NCBI RefSeq assembly: GCF_002940685.1
Contig: NZ_PNFP01000016.1
Coordinates: forward strand, 124,001-188,000
Direction of reading: 5' to 3'
Source of the DNA: Ensifer adhaerens
GTDB lineage: Bacteria; Pseudomonadota; Alphaproteobacteria; Rhizobiales; Rhizobiaceae
DNA: 64,000 bases
Below the pieces are notes generated by a model that worked only from the letters and a program-made list of their open reading frames with translations, was not told the DNA's origin and did not search any database. Of this stretch, positions 24,057-34,571 are shown in pieces (position 1 is the first letter of the stretch; each line of letters starts with the position of its first letter). A program made the position numbers and the translations under genes.

Positions 24057-25139
24057 TTACGGCTTTCGCAAGGACAATCCGCTTTCCCGATCGAACAGGT
24101 GCATGCTTTCCGGCCCGAACTCGAAAGAGACGGCCTCCCCAGGATTCGGGCAGACGCTGGCCTTGACCAGAGCACCGATCTCCTTGTCGGCAAACGCGAA
24201 GGTCACCAGAGCGTCGTTGCCGTGAAATTCGACGAGATCGGCAATGCCGGAGAGGCAGCCTGAAGCGGTCGCTGTTGGTTGCAGGTCGGCCGGGCGAACA
24301 CCGAGCACCAGCTGCTGACCATGGCGCAGGCTGAACTTTTCATTCGGAACGACGAAGTTGCCGCCGGCGCTGCGCAGCAACCATGCACCTTCGGTCCTTT
24401 CGGCCGTGACGTCGATGAAGTTCATGTTGGGCGTGCCGATGAAGCCGGCGACGAAGAGCGTGCGCGGCCGCTCGTAGATCTCTGCGGGGGTGCCGACCTG
24501 TTCGATCGCGCCGCCCTTCATCAAGACGATCCGATCGGCGAGCGTCATCGCCTCCAGCTGGTCGTGCGTCACATAGATCGTCGTGGTCTTCAGCTTCTGG
24601 TGCAGCCGCGCGATCTCGACGCGCATGTGATTGCGCAGCTTCGCGTCGAGATTGGAGAGCGGCTCGTCGAAGAGGAAGACGCGCGGCGTCTTGATCATGG
24701 CGCGGGCGATCGCGACGCGCTGCTGCTGCCCGCCGGACAGCTCGGTCGGCTTGCGGGCGAGATAGGGCTCGAGGCCGAGCGTTGCCGAAACAGCGCGAAT
24801 GCGCGTATCGATTTCCGCCTTCGGTACCTTCATGCGCTTCAGCCCGAAGGCGATGTTGTCGTAGATCGTCATATGCGGATAGAGCGCATAGTTCTGGAAG
24901 ACCATGGCAACGCCGCGGTCGCGCGGCGGCAGGTCGTTGACCGCCCGCCCGCCGATCGACACGGTGCCGCCGGAAATGTCCTCAAGTCCGGCGATCATGC
25001 GCAGAAGCGTGGACTTGCCGCAGCCCGACGGCCCGAGAAATACGATGAATTCGTGATCGGCGACATCGAGGTTGAAATCCCTGATCACATCCACGGCGCC
25101 GTATTGTTTGTCGACGCCGGAGCAGACGATGTTCGCCAT
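24057..25139 (-). CDS. ABC transporter ATPase, MalK/UgpC-type (sugar or polyol)
   Basis: This 360-residue ATPase has Walker A (GPSGCGKST, about 36-44), Q-loop (FQNYALYPHMT), signature [15 protein letters not shown], Walker B (RVFLFDEPLSNLDAK) and H-loop (VTHDQ). A C-terminal OB-like domain follows from about 240 (NMNFIDV, LVLGVRPADL, LVEFHGNDALV), as in MalK and UgpC. It energises the two permeases encoded upstream on the same strand. It starts 3 bases after the dehydrogenase stop, so it is the last gene of the operon. Confidence 0.95.
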   Translation of the reverse strand: MANIVCSGVDKQYGAVDVIRDFNLDVADHEFIVFLGPSGCGKSTLLRMIAGLEDISGGTVSIGGRAVNDLPPRDRGVAMVFQNYALYPHMTIYDNIAFGLKRMKVPKAEIDTRIRAVSATLGLEPYLARKPTELSGGQQQRVAIARAMIKTPRVFLFDEPLSNLDAKLRNHMRVEIARLHQKLKTTTIYVTHDQLEAMTLADRIVLMKGGAIEQVGTPAEIYERPRTLFVAGFIGTPNMNFIDVTAERTEGAWLLRSAGGNFVVPNEKFSLRHGQQLVLGVRPADLQPTATASGCLSGIADLVEFHGNDALVTFAFADKEIGALVKASVCPNPGEAVSFEFGPESMHLFDRESGLSLRKP

Positions 25140-25142
25140 GGC

Positions 25143-26189
25143 TCAATCCTTCCCACTGTCCATGATGATCTGCAGCTTGATATCGGTCGGTCGCGCCGAG
25201 GCGGCTCGCTCGAAAGCCTTGATGCTGTCCTTGAAGCGGAACGTCTCGGTGATCAGCGGCTTCAGGTCGACCTTGCCCGAAGCGATCAGTTGCAGCGCCC
25301 GATCGAAGATGTTGGCATAGCGAAACACCGTTTCGATGCGGACCTCCTTCGAGATCGCGCCGGGCACGTCGAACTGAACGGCTTCGACCGGCAGCCCGAC
25401 CAGCACGATGGCACCGCCCGGGCGTACCAGGTTGAAGATGCCGGAGAATGCCTTTGCGCTGCCGCTCGCTTCAAAGACGACGTCCGCGCCCCAGCCGTCC
25501 GTCTCGGCGGAAATCACATCGACAAGAGAACCTTCGGCAATGTTGACCGGGGTGATGCCGGGATATTGCGCGGCGATCGCCAGTTTTTCGGCACTGAAAT
25601 CGGAAATGAAGACGCGGCTGCAGCCGCCGGCAAGGGCGGCGAGCGCAACCATGATGCCGATCGGGCCACAGCCGATCACGGCCGCGACATCGCCGGGCAC
25701 GATCCGGGCGCGGGCGGCCGCCTGCATGCCGATCGCGAAGGGTTCGACCATGGCACCCTCGGCAAAGGAGACATTATCAGGGAGCTTGTAGGTGAAGGCG
25801 GCCGGGTGGATGACGAAGGGCGCCAGCACCCCATGCACCGGCGGCGTCGCCCAGAAGCGCACCTTGGGGTCGACATTGTAGATGCCGAGCTTGGAAGCGC
25901 GGGAGGTCAGTTCCGGAACACCCGGCTCCATGCAGACGCGGTCGCCGACGTCGAGCGTTTCGACATTGCTGCCGACTGCGACGACGGTGCCGGCCGCCTC
26001 ATGCCCGAGCACCATCGGTTCGCGCACCACATAGGGGCCGATGGCGCCGTGGGTGTAGTAGTGCACGTCGCTGCCGCAGACGCCGACCGTGTGGATGGCG
26101 ATCTTGACATCATCGGGACCAAGTTCCAGCGGGAGATCGATCTCCCGGATTGCGAGCTTGCCTTTTTGCTCGAGGACCAACGCTTGCAT
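25143..26189 (-). CDS. zinc-type polyol dehydrogenase (xylitol or sorbitol type)
   Basis: This 348-residue medium-chain dehydrogenase oxidises a sugar alcohol at C2 with NAD+. Catalytic zinc ligands are in [15 protein letters not shown] (Cys) and VLGHEAAG (His, Glu). The Rossmann motif is [13 protein letters not shown]. The structural zinc loop has lost its four Cys: the segment reads [21 protein letters not shown], which is typical of xylitol dehydrogenases in rhizobia. ATG 26189 follows AAGGAA; the longer frame to 26225 overlaps the permease. It sits between the permeases and the ATPase, so the transporter likely imports its substrate. Confidence 0.88.
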   Translation of the reverse strand: MQALVLEQKGKLAIREIDLPLELGPDDVKIAIHTVGVCGSDVHYYTHGAIGPYVVREPMVLGHEAAGTVVAVGSNVETLDVGDRVCMEPGVPELTSRASKLGIYNVDPKVRFWATPPVHGVLAPFVIHPAAFTYKLPDNVSFAEGAMVEPFAIGMQAAARARIVPGDVAAVIGCGPIGIMVALAALAGGCSRVFISDFSAEKLAIAAQYPGITPVNIAEGSLVDVISAETDGWGADVVFEASGSAKAFSGIFNLVRPGGAIVLVGLPVEAVQFDVPGAISKEVRIETVFRYANIFDRALQLIASGKVDLKPLITETFRFKDSIKAFERAASARPTDIKLQIIMDSGKD

Positions 26190-26221
26190 GAAGAATTTCC
26201 TTGTTTTTTCAGTCTTGGGAT

Positions 26222-27043
26222 TCATTGGGTCTTGCGCTTGAAGGCGCTGTTGAGCATGCCGCTTAGAACCCCGATGAAGAGCAGCGGCGGGATGGAGAGC
26301 AGCACGACGGATGCGTTGAGGATGCCCCAGGGCACGTCGCGACCGAGCTGCGTCAGCTCCGAGGCGACGATCGGCAACGTCTTGGCGTCGGACGTCGTCA
26401 GCATCAACGCAATCAGGAATTCGTTCCAGACGAGCACGAAGGCAAAGGCGACAGCGCCGATCAGCGACCGAAGGGCAATCGGCAGCGCGATAAGGAAGAA
26501 GATCGCATAAGGACCGTAGCCATCGACGCGGGCAGCCTCCTCGACTTCCTTCGGCACCCGCGCAAAGGCCGGAACACTCAGCCAGATGATGGTCGCGAGC
26601 GTCAGCAGCGAATAGGTGACGATCATCGACAGGCGCGTGTCATAAAGCCCGAAATCGAGCCAGATCACCATCAGCGGAATGGCGATCGCTACCGGCGGCA
26701 GGAAGCGCAGCGACAGTACGAAGAACTGAATGTCGCGGGACCAGCGGTTGGGATAGCGCGCGATCGCATAGGCGGCCGGCAGGCCGAGGACGGCACCGAT
26801 CAGCACCGCGGCGGCCGATATCAGCAGCGAATTGACGAGGCCGGCAAAGACGCTTTCGCGACCGAGCACATAGGCGAAGTTGTCGAGCGTTGGCTCGAAG
26901 ATGAAGAGCGGTGTCGGGGTGACGATGTCGACGCGGTTCTTGAAGGCGTTGAGTGTCGTCCAGACCATCGGGAAGACGGCGGAGAAGGCGGCGAGGCCAA
27001 GGATCAGCCGGCCGATGAGACGGCCAATGGTGTGAGCGGTCAT
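26222..27043 (-). CDS. sugar ABC transporter permease 2 (MalG type)
   Basis: This 273-residue inner-membrane protein has six hydrophobic segments. The binding-protein-dependent transport EAA loop reads [26 protein letters not shown], which is expected for MalG-type subunits. It starts at ATG 27043, overlapping the stop of permease 1 by ATGA. A longer open frame to 27625 is only antisense phase of permease 1 and is not part of the protein. Confidence 0.93.
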   Translation of the reverse strand: MTAHTIGRLIGRLILGLAAFSAVFPMVWTTLNAFKNRVDIVTPTPLFIFEPTLDNFAYVLGRESVFAGLVNSLLISAAAVLIGAVLGLPAAYAIARYPNRWSRDIQFFVLSLRFLPPVAIAIPLMVIWLDFGLYDTRLSMIVTYSLLTLATIIWLSVPAFARVPKEVEEAARVDGYGPYAIFFLIALPIALRSLIGAVAFAFVLVWNEFLIALMLTTSDAKTLPIVASELTQLGRDVPWGILNASVVLLSIPPLLFIGVLSGMLNSAFKRKTQ

Positions 27044-27903
27044 CACTGAACCCTCTTCCAGATGAAGGTGAAGGCGATCGAGGTGGCGATCATCATCAGA
27101 ACCGCCATGCTGGAGGCATAGGAGATGCGGCCGGACTCGATGAAGCCTTGCGAGAAGGCGTACATGTCGAGCGTTTCGGTTGAGATGCCGGGGCCGCCGC
27201 GGGTCATGACGTAGATCAGGTCGAAGGCGCGCAGCGACTCGATCATCTTGACGAAGGCAAGCGAGATCAGCGGCGCCTTCAGCATCGGCAGCGCGATGAA
27301 GGCATAGATCTCCCAGGTCCGAGCATGGTCGAGTTTTGCGGCCTCGAACGGCTGCGGTGGCAAAGTCTCCAGCAGTTTCAGAACGATGACAGCGAAGAAC
27401 AGGCCCCATTGCCAGACGTCCACTAGCGCAACGGTCGCAAGTGCCGTCGCCGGATTGGAGAGCAGGTCGAGCGGCTGGCCAGTAATCGCCTTGTAGGGGT
27501 AGGTGGCGATGCCATAGAGCGGATGGAAGGCGAACTTCCAGACGAAGGCGGCCGATACCCGCGGCAGGATGACCGGCACCAGAAACAGAAGCGCCAGCAG
27601 ATTGCGCGTGCGCGGCGAGACGCATTCGAACAGCAGGATGCCAAGGCCGACGGCGATCAGGAGCGTCATGCCGACGGTCACCGCTTCCCAGGTAAGAGAG
27701 ACGCCGATGGCGTTGATGAAGCGCCGATCCGAGAACAGGTCGATGTAGTTGGCAAAGCCGATAAGATTGCCGTCGGGACGACTGAGCTCCCGGTTCTGGA
27801 AGGAAATGTAGATCGCATAAGCCGTCGGCACGAGGGCGAGAACGGCGAGGATCCCCATGGCCGGGGTGAGGAACACCGCCGGCAGGTTGTTTTTTTGGCT
27901 CAT
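27043..27903 (-). CDS. sugar ABC transporter permease 1 (MalF type)
   Basis: This 286-residue protein has six transmembrane segments beginning with FLTPAMGILAVLALVPTAYAIYISF. The EAA-like loop PQPFEAAKLDHARTWEIYAFIALPML pairs with the ATPase. The sequence FVKMIESLRAFDLIYVMTRGGP is characteristic of sugar permeases. It overlaps permease 2 and is 96 bases downstream of the binding protein gene. Confidence 0.93.
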   Translation of the reverse strand: MSQKNNLPAVFLTPAMGILAVLALVPTAYAIYISFQNRELSRPDGNLIGFANYIDLFSDRRFINAIGVSLTWEAVTVGMTLLIAVGLGILLFECVSPRTRNLLALLFLVPVILPRVSAAFVWKFAFHPLYGIATYPYKAITGQPLDLLSNPATALATVALVDVWQWGLFFAVIVLKLLETLPPQPFEAAKLDHARTWEIYAFIALPMLKAPLISLAFVKMIESLRAFDLIYVMTRGGPGISTETLDMYAFSQGFIESGRISYASSMAVLMMIATSIAFTFIWKRVQ

Positions 27904-27999
27904 GTCATGACGTCCTGCGGCTGAACGCGAAACGCGCCACCGATGGTGCGGTGGGCCACCGACCGGCTTTCCGCCTGCCGATGGCCCTGGGAGGAACGG

Positions 28000-29277
28000 T
28001 TACTGGCTGCGGGCAACCAAGTCCTTGGCAAAGCCGTCGAGCTCGTCGAGGCCTTCCTTGATGTCGGTGCGCGTTCCGGTGATCAGCTCCTCGAGGATGA
28101 TGCCCCAGCGGTCGCCAAGATCAGGCCATTGCGGGTTCTGCCAGAAGTTGACGGCGGTGACCTTGCCGGTATCGGCGAGCGCCTGGCCGAGATCGGGGCC
28201 GTAGAGTTCGGCGAATTTCGGGCTGGTCATGATGCTGGTGCGATTGAGTTCGCTAAACTGTCCAGCTTCGAGCCGCCGGGCCTCGTTTTCCTTCGAGGTC
28301 GCCCAAGCGACGAACAGACCGGCGCAGGCCTTGGAGGCCTCATCCTTGTTGGCCTTCATGCCGATCGCGAGACCATGGCCGTAGCCGCCGCCCGTCAGCG
28401 GTGCCGGAGGCGGCAGATAGCCGACCTTGCCGGCCACCTTCGAGGACTTCGGATCGATCGCCATGCCGACGAGCGGCGTGGATTCGATCAGCATCGCCAC
28501 CTGGCCGGAGGTAAATGCACCAACCGCTTCGTCCCAGCCGCCGGTCTGGCTGCCCGGTGCCGAGTACTTGAAGAGTTCGAGATAGGTCTCGGTCGCCTTG
28601 ACCGCCTGTTCGCCGTCAAAAACCGGCGTCTTGCCGTCGAACCAGTTGCCGCCAAAGCCCTTGAAGAATGGCATCCAGCGCCAGACATTGGCGCCCGAAC
28701 CGCGCTGGCCGCGAAGGGCCGTGCCGTAGATGCCCTGGTCGGGCTGGTTGAGCTTCTTCACTGCGGCAACATATTCATCGAGCGTCTTCGGCGGCGTAAT
28801 GCCAGCTGCCTCGAGCAGGTCCTTGCGGTAGACCATCAGGTCGCCGCCGCCGGTGACCGGCGCAAACCAGACCTTGCCGTCATAGGTGGCAACCTTCTGC
28901 CGGCCCGGATCGAAATCGGCGTAGTCGTATTCCGCCGGATAATAATCCGTCAGCGGCGCGACCCAGCCGGCCGACGCAAACAGCGCCACATTGGCTTCGT
29001 CGATGTAGTAGACGTTGTATTTGCCGATGGTCGAGGCGTCGGCCTTGGTCTTGGCGCGCCGATCGTTTTCGTTGAGATAGTCGATCTCGAAGGATGCGCC
29101 GCCGGATAGCTTCTCGAATTCGGACTTGTAGTCCTCAAGAAGCGTCAGCCCGTCGCGCGGCTGGGCCAGCACCTTGATCGTGCCGGAGCATTCGGCCGCG
29201 ACCGCAAGAGTCGTCAGGCCGGTGGAAAAAAGGCATGCAAACGCGATGCTCGAAACGAGCGTTTTGGCTTTAGTCAT
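28000..29277 (-). CDS. sugar or polyol ABC transporter substrate-binding protein
   Basis: This 425-residue periplasmic protein has a signal peptide (MTKAKTLVSSIAFACLFSTG, cleavage near AVA-AECSG). The extracellular solute-binding type 1 pattern is present: DGKVWFAPVTGGGDLMVYRKDLLEAAGITPP near residue 135 and MLIESTP near 235. It is the first gene of the operon binding protein, permeases 1 and 2, dehydrogenase, ATPase. The dehydrogenase suggests a pentitol or hexitol substrate. An inverted repeat upstream at 29452 may be the regulator site. Confidence 0.93.
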   Translation of the reverse strand: MTKAKTLVSSIAFACLFSTGLTTLAVAAECSGTIKVLAQPRDGLTLLEDYKSEFEKLSGGASFEIDYLNENDRRAKTKADASTIGKYNVYYIDEANVALFASAGWVAPLTDYYPAEYDYADFDPGRQKVATYDGKVWFAPVTGGGDLMVYRKDLLEAAGITPPKTLDEYVAAVKKLNQPDQGIYGTALRGQRGSGANVWRWMPFFKGFGGNWFDGKTPVFDGEQAVKATETYLELFKYSAPGSQTGGWDEAVGAFTSGQVAMLIESTPLVGMAIDPKSSKVAGKVGYLPPPAPLTGGGYGHGLAIGMKANKDEASKACAGLFVAWATSKENEARRLEAGQFSELNRTSIMTSPKFAELYGPDLGQALADTGKVTAVNFWQNPQWPDLGDRWGIILEELITGTRTDIKEGLDELDGFAKDLVARSQ

Positions 29278-29451
29278 TGTGAAAAGACCTCCCCAGGTCT
29301 GCGATGCGCGCCGGATACTCCTCAGGTCCGGTGCGTCTCCTCATAGCGAACCGTTTCGCTGATCCTGATGATAGACCTTACACTCCGCCGAACTAGCGTG
29401 CCCGATGCGGCGATTCTATACTTTCATGCGGAGTTCTACCCACATAGGACT

Positions 29452-29469
29452 ATTTGCAGCGCAGCAAAT
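29452..29469. promoter_or_regulatory. inverted repeat ATTTGC-N6-GCAAAT upstream of the polyol operon
   Basis: Six-base arms ATTTGC (29452-29457) and GCAAAT (29464-29469) are separated by 6 bases. The site lies 175 bases before the binding protein start and 34 bases after the AraC gene. It is a candidate operator, but the distance is large and no promoter is clear. Confidence 0.35.
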
Positions 29470-29502
29470 GCAAGGATTCATCGTTGGCGCCGAAAATTGC
29501 GC

Positions 29503-30435
29503 CTAGGAGCGGGAGGTCCGGCGCTGGCTGGTCAGCCGCCGGTAAGCCGATGGCGTCATCTTGTGCTGACGCAGGAAGGTGCGGTTGAAATTCGAGATGT
29601 TGAGATAGCCAACCTCGAAGCAGATGTCGGTGATCGGCATGTCGGTCTCGGCGAGCAGCTTGCAGGCCTGCCAGATCCTCAGCTTGTTCACGTGGTCGGT
29701 AAAGGTGTTGCCGGTGTTCTTCTTGAAGAAACGCGAAAAGGCGGTTTCGCTCATCCCGGCGCCTTCGGCGAGATCGGCCAGATGGATGTCGGTGGCGATG
29801 TTCTCGTAGATGAAGGCAAGCGCCCGGCGCAGCACATCCAGCGATTCCTGATCGAGTTCCGGCGCGAATTCCGGCGATGACAGCAGCTCGTACTCCTCGG
29901 TGTTGACCAGGAGGTCCAGCAACTGGATGAAGAGCGAAAGGCGTGAGAGCCCCTTGAGGCCGCCCATTCGTTCGATCAGGTCCGCGCCCTGCCGGCGGGC
30001 GTCCCCGTGAAACACCAGCCCGCGCTCAGCGCGGGCAAAGAAGGCTTCGAGTTCTGCAAATTCCGGCAGCGCGTCGGTGATCTCGCGCATCCGGTCCGGA
30101 TGAAACTGCATGACGATGTCGCGCCCTTCGATCACCTCGCCGGGCTCGGTGACCGTCACCCAGTCATGCGGCAGGTTGCTGCCGATGACGGTGAGATAAC
30201 CCGGACCGAACTGGCCGATATGGTCGCCGACGAAGGCAAGGCCTGTGGCCTTGCGGATGAGATGGATTTCGATCTCCGGATGGAAGTTCCAGACGTTGCG
30301 TTCCCAGGGATAGTTGTCGAGACGCCAGAGGAAGCTTTCGTTGACGCCGGTGACGATGTGCTCGAAGGTCGGCGGGTTCGTTGCGAGCGAAGCGGGCTTT
30401 GCCGGCGCGCGTTTTGAACCTCGCGCCGGACTCAT
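29503..30435 (-). CDS. AraC-family regulator with cupin-like sensor domain
   Basis: This 310-residue regulator has an N-terminal cupin-like part (NVWNFHPEIEIHLI, then GQFGPGYLTVIGSNLPHDW, about 45-100). The C-terminal double HTH shows IHLADLAEGAGMSETAFSRFFKKNTGNTF and ITDICFEVGYLNISNFNRTFLRQHKMTPSAYR. It lies just upstream of and on the same strand as the polyol ABC operon, and is probably its activator. ATG 30435 is chosen because GAGGAT lies 6 bases upstream; ATG 30453 is open in frame but without a ribosome site. Confidence 0.92.
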   Translation of the reverse strand: MSPARGSKRAPAKPASLATNPPTFEHIVTGVNESFLWRLDNYPWERNVWNFHPEIEIHLIRKATGLAFVGDHIGQFGPGYLTVIGSNLPHDWVTVTEPGEVIEGRDIVMQFHPDRMREITDALPEFAELEAFFARAERGLVFHGDARRQGADLIERMGGLKGLSRLSLFIQLLDLLVNTEEYELLSSPEFAPELDQESLDVLRRALAFIYENIATDIHLADLAEGAGMSETAFSRFFKKNTGNTFTDHVNKLRIWQACKLLAETDMPITDICFEVGYLNISNFNRTFLRQHKMTPSAYRRLTSQRRTSRS

Positions 30436-30530
30436 CGCATGATCCTCGTCCATCCCGTGCCTATCGGACGTCTCCTTTGGAGAAGGGGCGGCCGCCTATC
30501 GCTGTCAGGCGGCCCGTTACTGGAAAAATG

Positions 30531-31763
<1,233 letters not shown>

Positions 31764-31796
31764 GAGCGGGATCCAATGCTGGTGGGCGTGGAACCG

Positions 31797-32011
31797 CTAT
31801 ACTCCCGCGTCACGATTCCTCAAACCGGATTCGGTGGAGGGAATGTCGAGGCTATTGGCCCAGGCCCGTAACGTCTGGTGGTCGATAAGAAAGCCTGCGT
31901 CGACATCTGAAATGCTTCGAGTGTCAAATGGCGTCGTCTTTCGTCCCGGTCGACCTTTACCGTCCGCGGCAACAGGTCGTCGGCAGTCGGTTCTTTCGGT
32001 TCCCTTTGCAT
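31797..32011 (-). pseudogene. antitoxin-like small protein with one frameshift
   Basis: On the minus strand from ATG 32011 the frame reads MQREPKEPTADDLLPRTVKV and DRDERRRHLTLEAF. The continuation in another phase is SDVDAGFLIDHQTLRAWANSLDIP. A single missing T in a T-run near 31910 would join them. The joined segment LTLEAF-SDVDAGFLIDHQTLRAWANSL resembles the C-terminal end of small CopG/ParD-like antitoxins common in rhizobia (consensus like DVDAG-x-IDHQ-x-x-x-AWADSL). No toxin partner is visible, since pepT and hpaI flank it. I read it as a decayed antitoxin gene; a sequencing error is the alternative. Confidence 0.45.
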
Positions 32012-32072
32012 CTCCTTGGTCAGATTGAATCATGACGATTGTCTCCGACCAAGTCGATGCACCGAGCGCGCT

Positions 32073-32885
32073 TCAGTAAGTGCCGCCCGATCGCCCTGTC
32101 GTTCCGGCATCGCCACTCCGAGCTTTGAACTCCGCAGCGAGCTTGGACGTCGCGCCGACCAGCAGGCTGACGTCGTTGCCGACGGCGACGAAGGTGGCGC
32201 CAAGTTCGAGGTAGCGGCGGGCAAGCGCCGGATCGGACGTAAGAATGCCGGCCGCTTTCCCGTGCGACTGAATGCGCAGCAGCGCCGCTTCGACCGCCTC
32301 CTGCACTTCCGGCGCGCCCGGCTTGCCGAGGAAACCCATGTCGGCGGCGAGGTCGGCCGGGCCGATGAACACGCCATCGACGCCGTCGGTCGTCGCGATC
32401 GCGTCGAGCGCGGCGAGACCGGCGCGGCTCTCGATCTGTACGAGCAGGCAGATCTCGTCATTGGCGGTCTGCAGATAATCCGGGATGCGGTTGAAGGCCG
32501 ACGCGCGGGCAAGGGCAGCGCCGACGCCGCGCACCCCATGCGGCGGGTAACGCACGGCCCGCACCAGCGCGCGGGCCTGTTCGGCGCTTTCGACCATCGG
32601 CACCAGAAGCGTCTGTGCGCCGATGTCGAGGATCTGCTTGATCATCCAGGTTTCGCCGATCGGCGGGCGCACGATCGCGTGGCTTGGCGACGCTGAAAGC
32701 GCCTGAAGCTGCGCTGCCAGAAGCGGCACGTCGTTCGGGGCATGCTCGGCATCGATCAGCAGCCAGTCGAAACCGGCGCCGCCGCAGACCTCGGCGGTAT
32801 AGGGGTTGGCAAGCGCCAGCCAGAGCCCGATCTGCGGGCGCTTCTCGGCGAGCGCCTGTTTGAATGGATTGCGCGGAGCGGGCAT
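32073..32885 (-). CDS. hpaI: 4-hydroxy-2-oxoheptanedioate aldolase HpaI
   Basis: This 270-residue class II aldolase splits 4-hydroxy-2-oxoheptane-1,7-dioate into pyruvate and succinate semialdehyde, the last step of homoprotocatechuate catabolism. It has the HpcH/HpaI TIM barrel with [11 protein letters not shown] at the start, the catalytic-site region [11 protein letters not shown], the metal-ligand Glu in [11 protein letters not shown] and the Asp in [12 protein letters not shown]. It is the last gene of the hpa operon, 8 bases after hpaH. Confidence 0.95.
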   Translation of the reverse strand: MPAPRNPFKQALAEKRPQIGLWLALANPYTAEVCGGAGFDWLLIDAEHAPNDVPLLAAQLQALSASPSHAIVRPPIGETWMIKQILDIGAQTLLVPMVESAEQARALVRAVRYPPHGVRGVGAALARASAFNRIPDYLQTANDEICLLVQIESRAGLAALDAIATTDGVDGVFIGPADLAADMGFLGKPGAPEVQEAVEAALLRIQSHGKAAGILTSDPALARRYLELGATFVAVGNDVSLLVGATSKLAAEFKARSGDAGTTGRSGGTY

Positions 32886-32893
32886 GGTCTGTC

Positions 32894-33697
32894 CTATTCG
32901 AAGTAGCAGCTGACGGTGCCGGAGGGGCCGAAGTCGGCGACGATGGTGTCGCCATGGCGGGCCTCGACCGGACGGATGAAGGAACCGGCAAGCACAATCT
33001 GGCCGGCCTCGATGCGATCGCCATAGAGCGAAAGGCGGTTGGCGAGCCAGGCGATGCCGCGGGCCGGATGGTTGAGCACGCCGGCGCCGAGCCCGGTCTC
33101 CTCCACCTCGGCGTTGCGCGAGACGATCGCACCCATCCAGCGCATGTCGATCGCATCGGGCCGCATCTGCCGCCCACCGAGAACGATGCCGGCATTGGCG
33201 GCATTGTCGGAGATGGTATCGACGATGGTGCGCGCCTTCTTCGTCTCCGGATCGACGCGCAGGATGCGGGTGTCCAGGATTTCGAGTGCCGGCGTCACGT
33301 AATCGGTGGCGTTCAGCACGTCGAAGACGGTGACGTTGGGCCCCGCGAGCGGTGCCTTCATCACGAAGGCGATCTCGGCCTCGATGCGTGGCTGGATGAA
33401 ACGATTGCCCGGAACGCGCGCGCCATCCTCGAACAGCATGTCGTCGAAGAGCACGCCGGAATCTGGGATGTCGATGTTCAGCGCAGATTGCATTGCCTTC
33501 GAGGTGAGGCCGATCTTCCAGCCGATCACCCGGCGCCCCGCGGCGATCTTCTTTTTCACCCAGGCGGACTGGACGGCATAGGCGTCGTCCATGGTCATTT
33601 CAGGATGTTTGAGTGACAGCAGCCCGGTCTGGACACGCTCGCGTTCGGCGGTGTCGAGGGCGATGGCCGCCGCCTCGATCTGGGACTTTTCGAGCAT
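32894..33697 (-). CDS. hpaH: 2-oxohept-4-ene-1,7-dioate hydratase HpaH
   Basis: This 267-residue hydratase adds water to the ring-cleavage product 2-oxohept-4-ene-1,7-dioate. It belongs to the MhpD/HpaH family with the metal-site motif [14 protein letters not shown] and [13 protein letters not shown]. The start ATG 33697 ([11 protein letters not shown]) is taken from the family; the longer frame to 33769 runs into hpaG. It lies 4 bases after hpaG and 8 before hpaI. Confidence 0.94.
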   Translation of the reverse strand: MLEKSQIEAAAIALDTAERERVQTGLLSLKHPEMTMDDAYAVQSAWVKKKIAAGRRVIGWKIGLTSKAMQSALNIDIPDSGVLFDDMLFEDGARVPGNRFIQPRIEAEIAFVMKAPLAGPNVTVFDVLNATDYVTPALEILDTRILRVDPETKKARTIVDTISDNAANAGIVLGGRQMRPDAIDMRWMGAIVSRNAEVEETGLGAGVLNHPARGIAWLANRLSLYGDRIEAGQIVLAGSFIRPVEARHGDTIVADFGPSGTVSCYFE

Positions 33698-33701
33698 GAC
33701 G

Positions 33702-34571
33702 TCAGGCCTCGTCGGCGACAGGGTTGATGAGCGTGCCGATGCCTTCGGCCTCGATCTCGACGACATCACCGGGCTTCAGCCAGATCGGAGGATCGAAGCG
33801 GGCGCCGGCCCCGGTTGGCGTGCCGGTCACGATGACGTCGCCCGGAACCAGCGTCGTGAAGGTCGAGACATAGTTGATGATCTTGCGGAAGGAGAAGATC
33901 ATCCGGCTCGTGCGGTCCTGCTGGCGTACCTCGCCGTTCACCCGGGTTTCCAGCCTGATATCGGCAAGCTGGGCCTCATCCGTAAAGGGCACCAGCCAGG
34001 GACCGATCGAGCCGGTGCGATCGAAGTTCTTGCCCTGGGTGACGTTGAACTTGGCGTGGCGCACCCAGTCGCGGATCGTGCCCTCATTGCAGAGCGAAAG
34101 TGCTGCGATATGGTCGAGGGCGCTCGCCTCGGGGATGCGACGGCCGCCTTTGCCGATGACGATGACGATCTCGCCTTCGTAGTCGAGCTGCGGACTCTCC
34201 GGTGGGCGGATCAGCGGCTGACCGTGACCGGTGAACGAGCGCGGAAAGCGGATGAACAGCGACGGGTTGGCGGGTGCTGCCTGGCCGTCCTTGTATTCCT
34301 CGTTGCGGTCGGGGAAATTGACGCCGACGCAGATGATCTTTTCCGGCGCCGGCACCGGGATTTCGTAGCGGATGTCATCAAGCGAGCAGTCGGCTGCCAA
34401 TCCCGCCGCCTGTTCTGCAAGCCGGGTAAGGGCGCCCGCCTCGATGACTTCGCGCAGGGTCGGGTAGGTCGATCCGTGACGTTTGGAGAGGTCGATCAGG
34501 CCATTGCCGGAAACGAGACCGTAGCCCCGCCGATCTCCGACAGAAAAGGTGACGAAACGGGGAGGGGTCAT
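33702..34571 (-). CDS. hpaG: fumarylacetoacetate hydrolase-family protein, HpaG (OPET decarboxylase)
   Basis: This 289-residue single-domain FAH protein decarboxylates 5-oxopent-3-ene-1,2,5-tricarboxylate. Motifs: IICVGVNFPDRNEE, the metal-ligand stretch LDYEGEIVIVIGKGGR and DVIVTGTPTGAGARFDPP near the C-terminus. E. coli HpaG is a fused two-domain form; here one domain is present and the separate HpaF supplies isomerase activity. The start ATG 34571 overlaps the decarboxylase stop (ATGA), so translation is coupled. The longer frame to 35120 is antisense phase of the decarboxylase gene. Confidence 0.9.
   Translation of the reverse strand: MTPPRFVTFSVGDRRGYGLVSGNGLIDLSKRHGSTYPTLREVIEAGALTRLAEQAAGLAADCSLDDIRYEIPVPAPEKIICVGVNFPDRNEEYKDGQAAPANPSLFIRFPRSFTGHGQPLIRPPESPQLDYEGEIVIVIGKGGRRIPEASALDHIAALSLCNEGTIRDWVRHAKFNVTQGKNFDRTGSIGPWLVPFTDEAQLADIRLETRVNGEVRQQDRTSRMIFSFRKIINYVSTFTTLVPGDVIVTGTPTGAGARFDPPIWLKPGDVVEIEAEGIGTLINPVADEA

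Noticed and set aside
24279-26510. 743-codon open frame on the plus strand
   Set aside because: It lies antisense to the ABC ATPase and dehydrogenase genes, both with full motif sets. The translation is Arg/His/Asp-rich with no domain. It is a GC-rich shadow frame.
26222-27625. Apparent 467-residue extended permease 2
   Set aside because: The N-terminal part is an alternate phase of permease 1. Membrane-protein character starts at ATG 27043.
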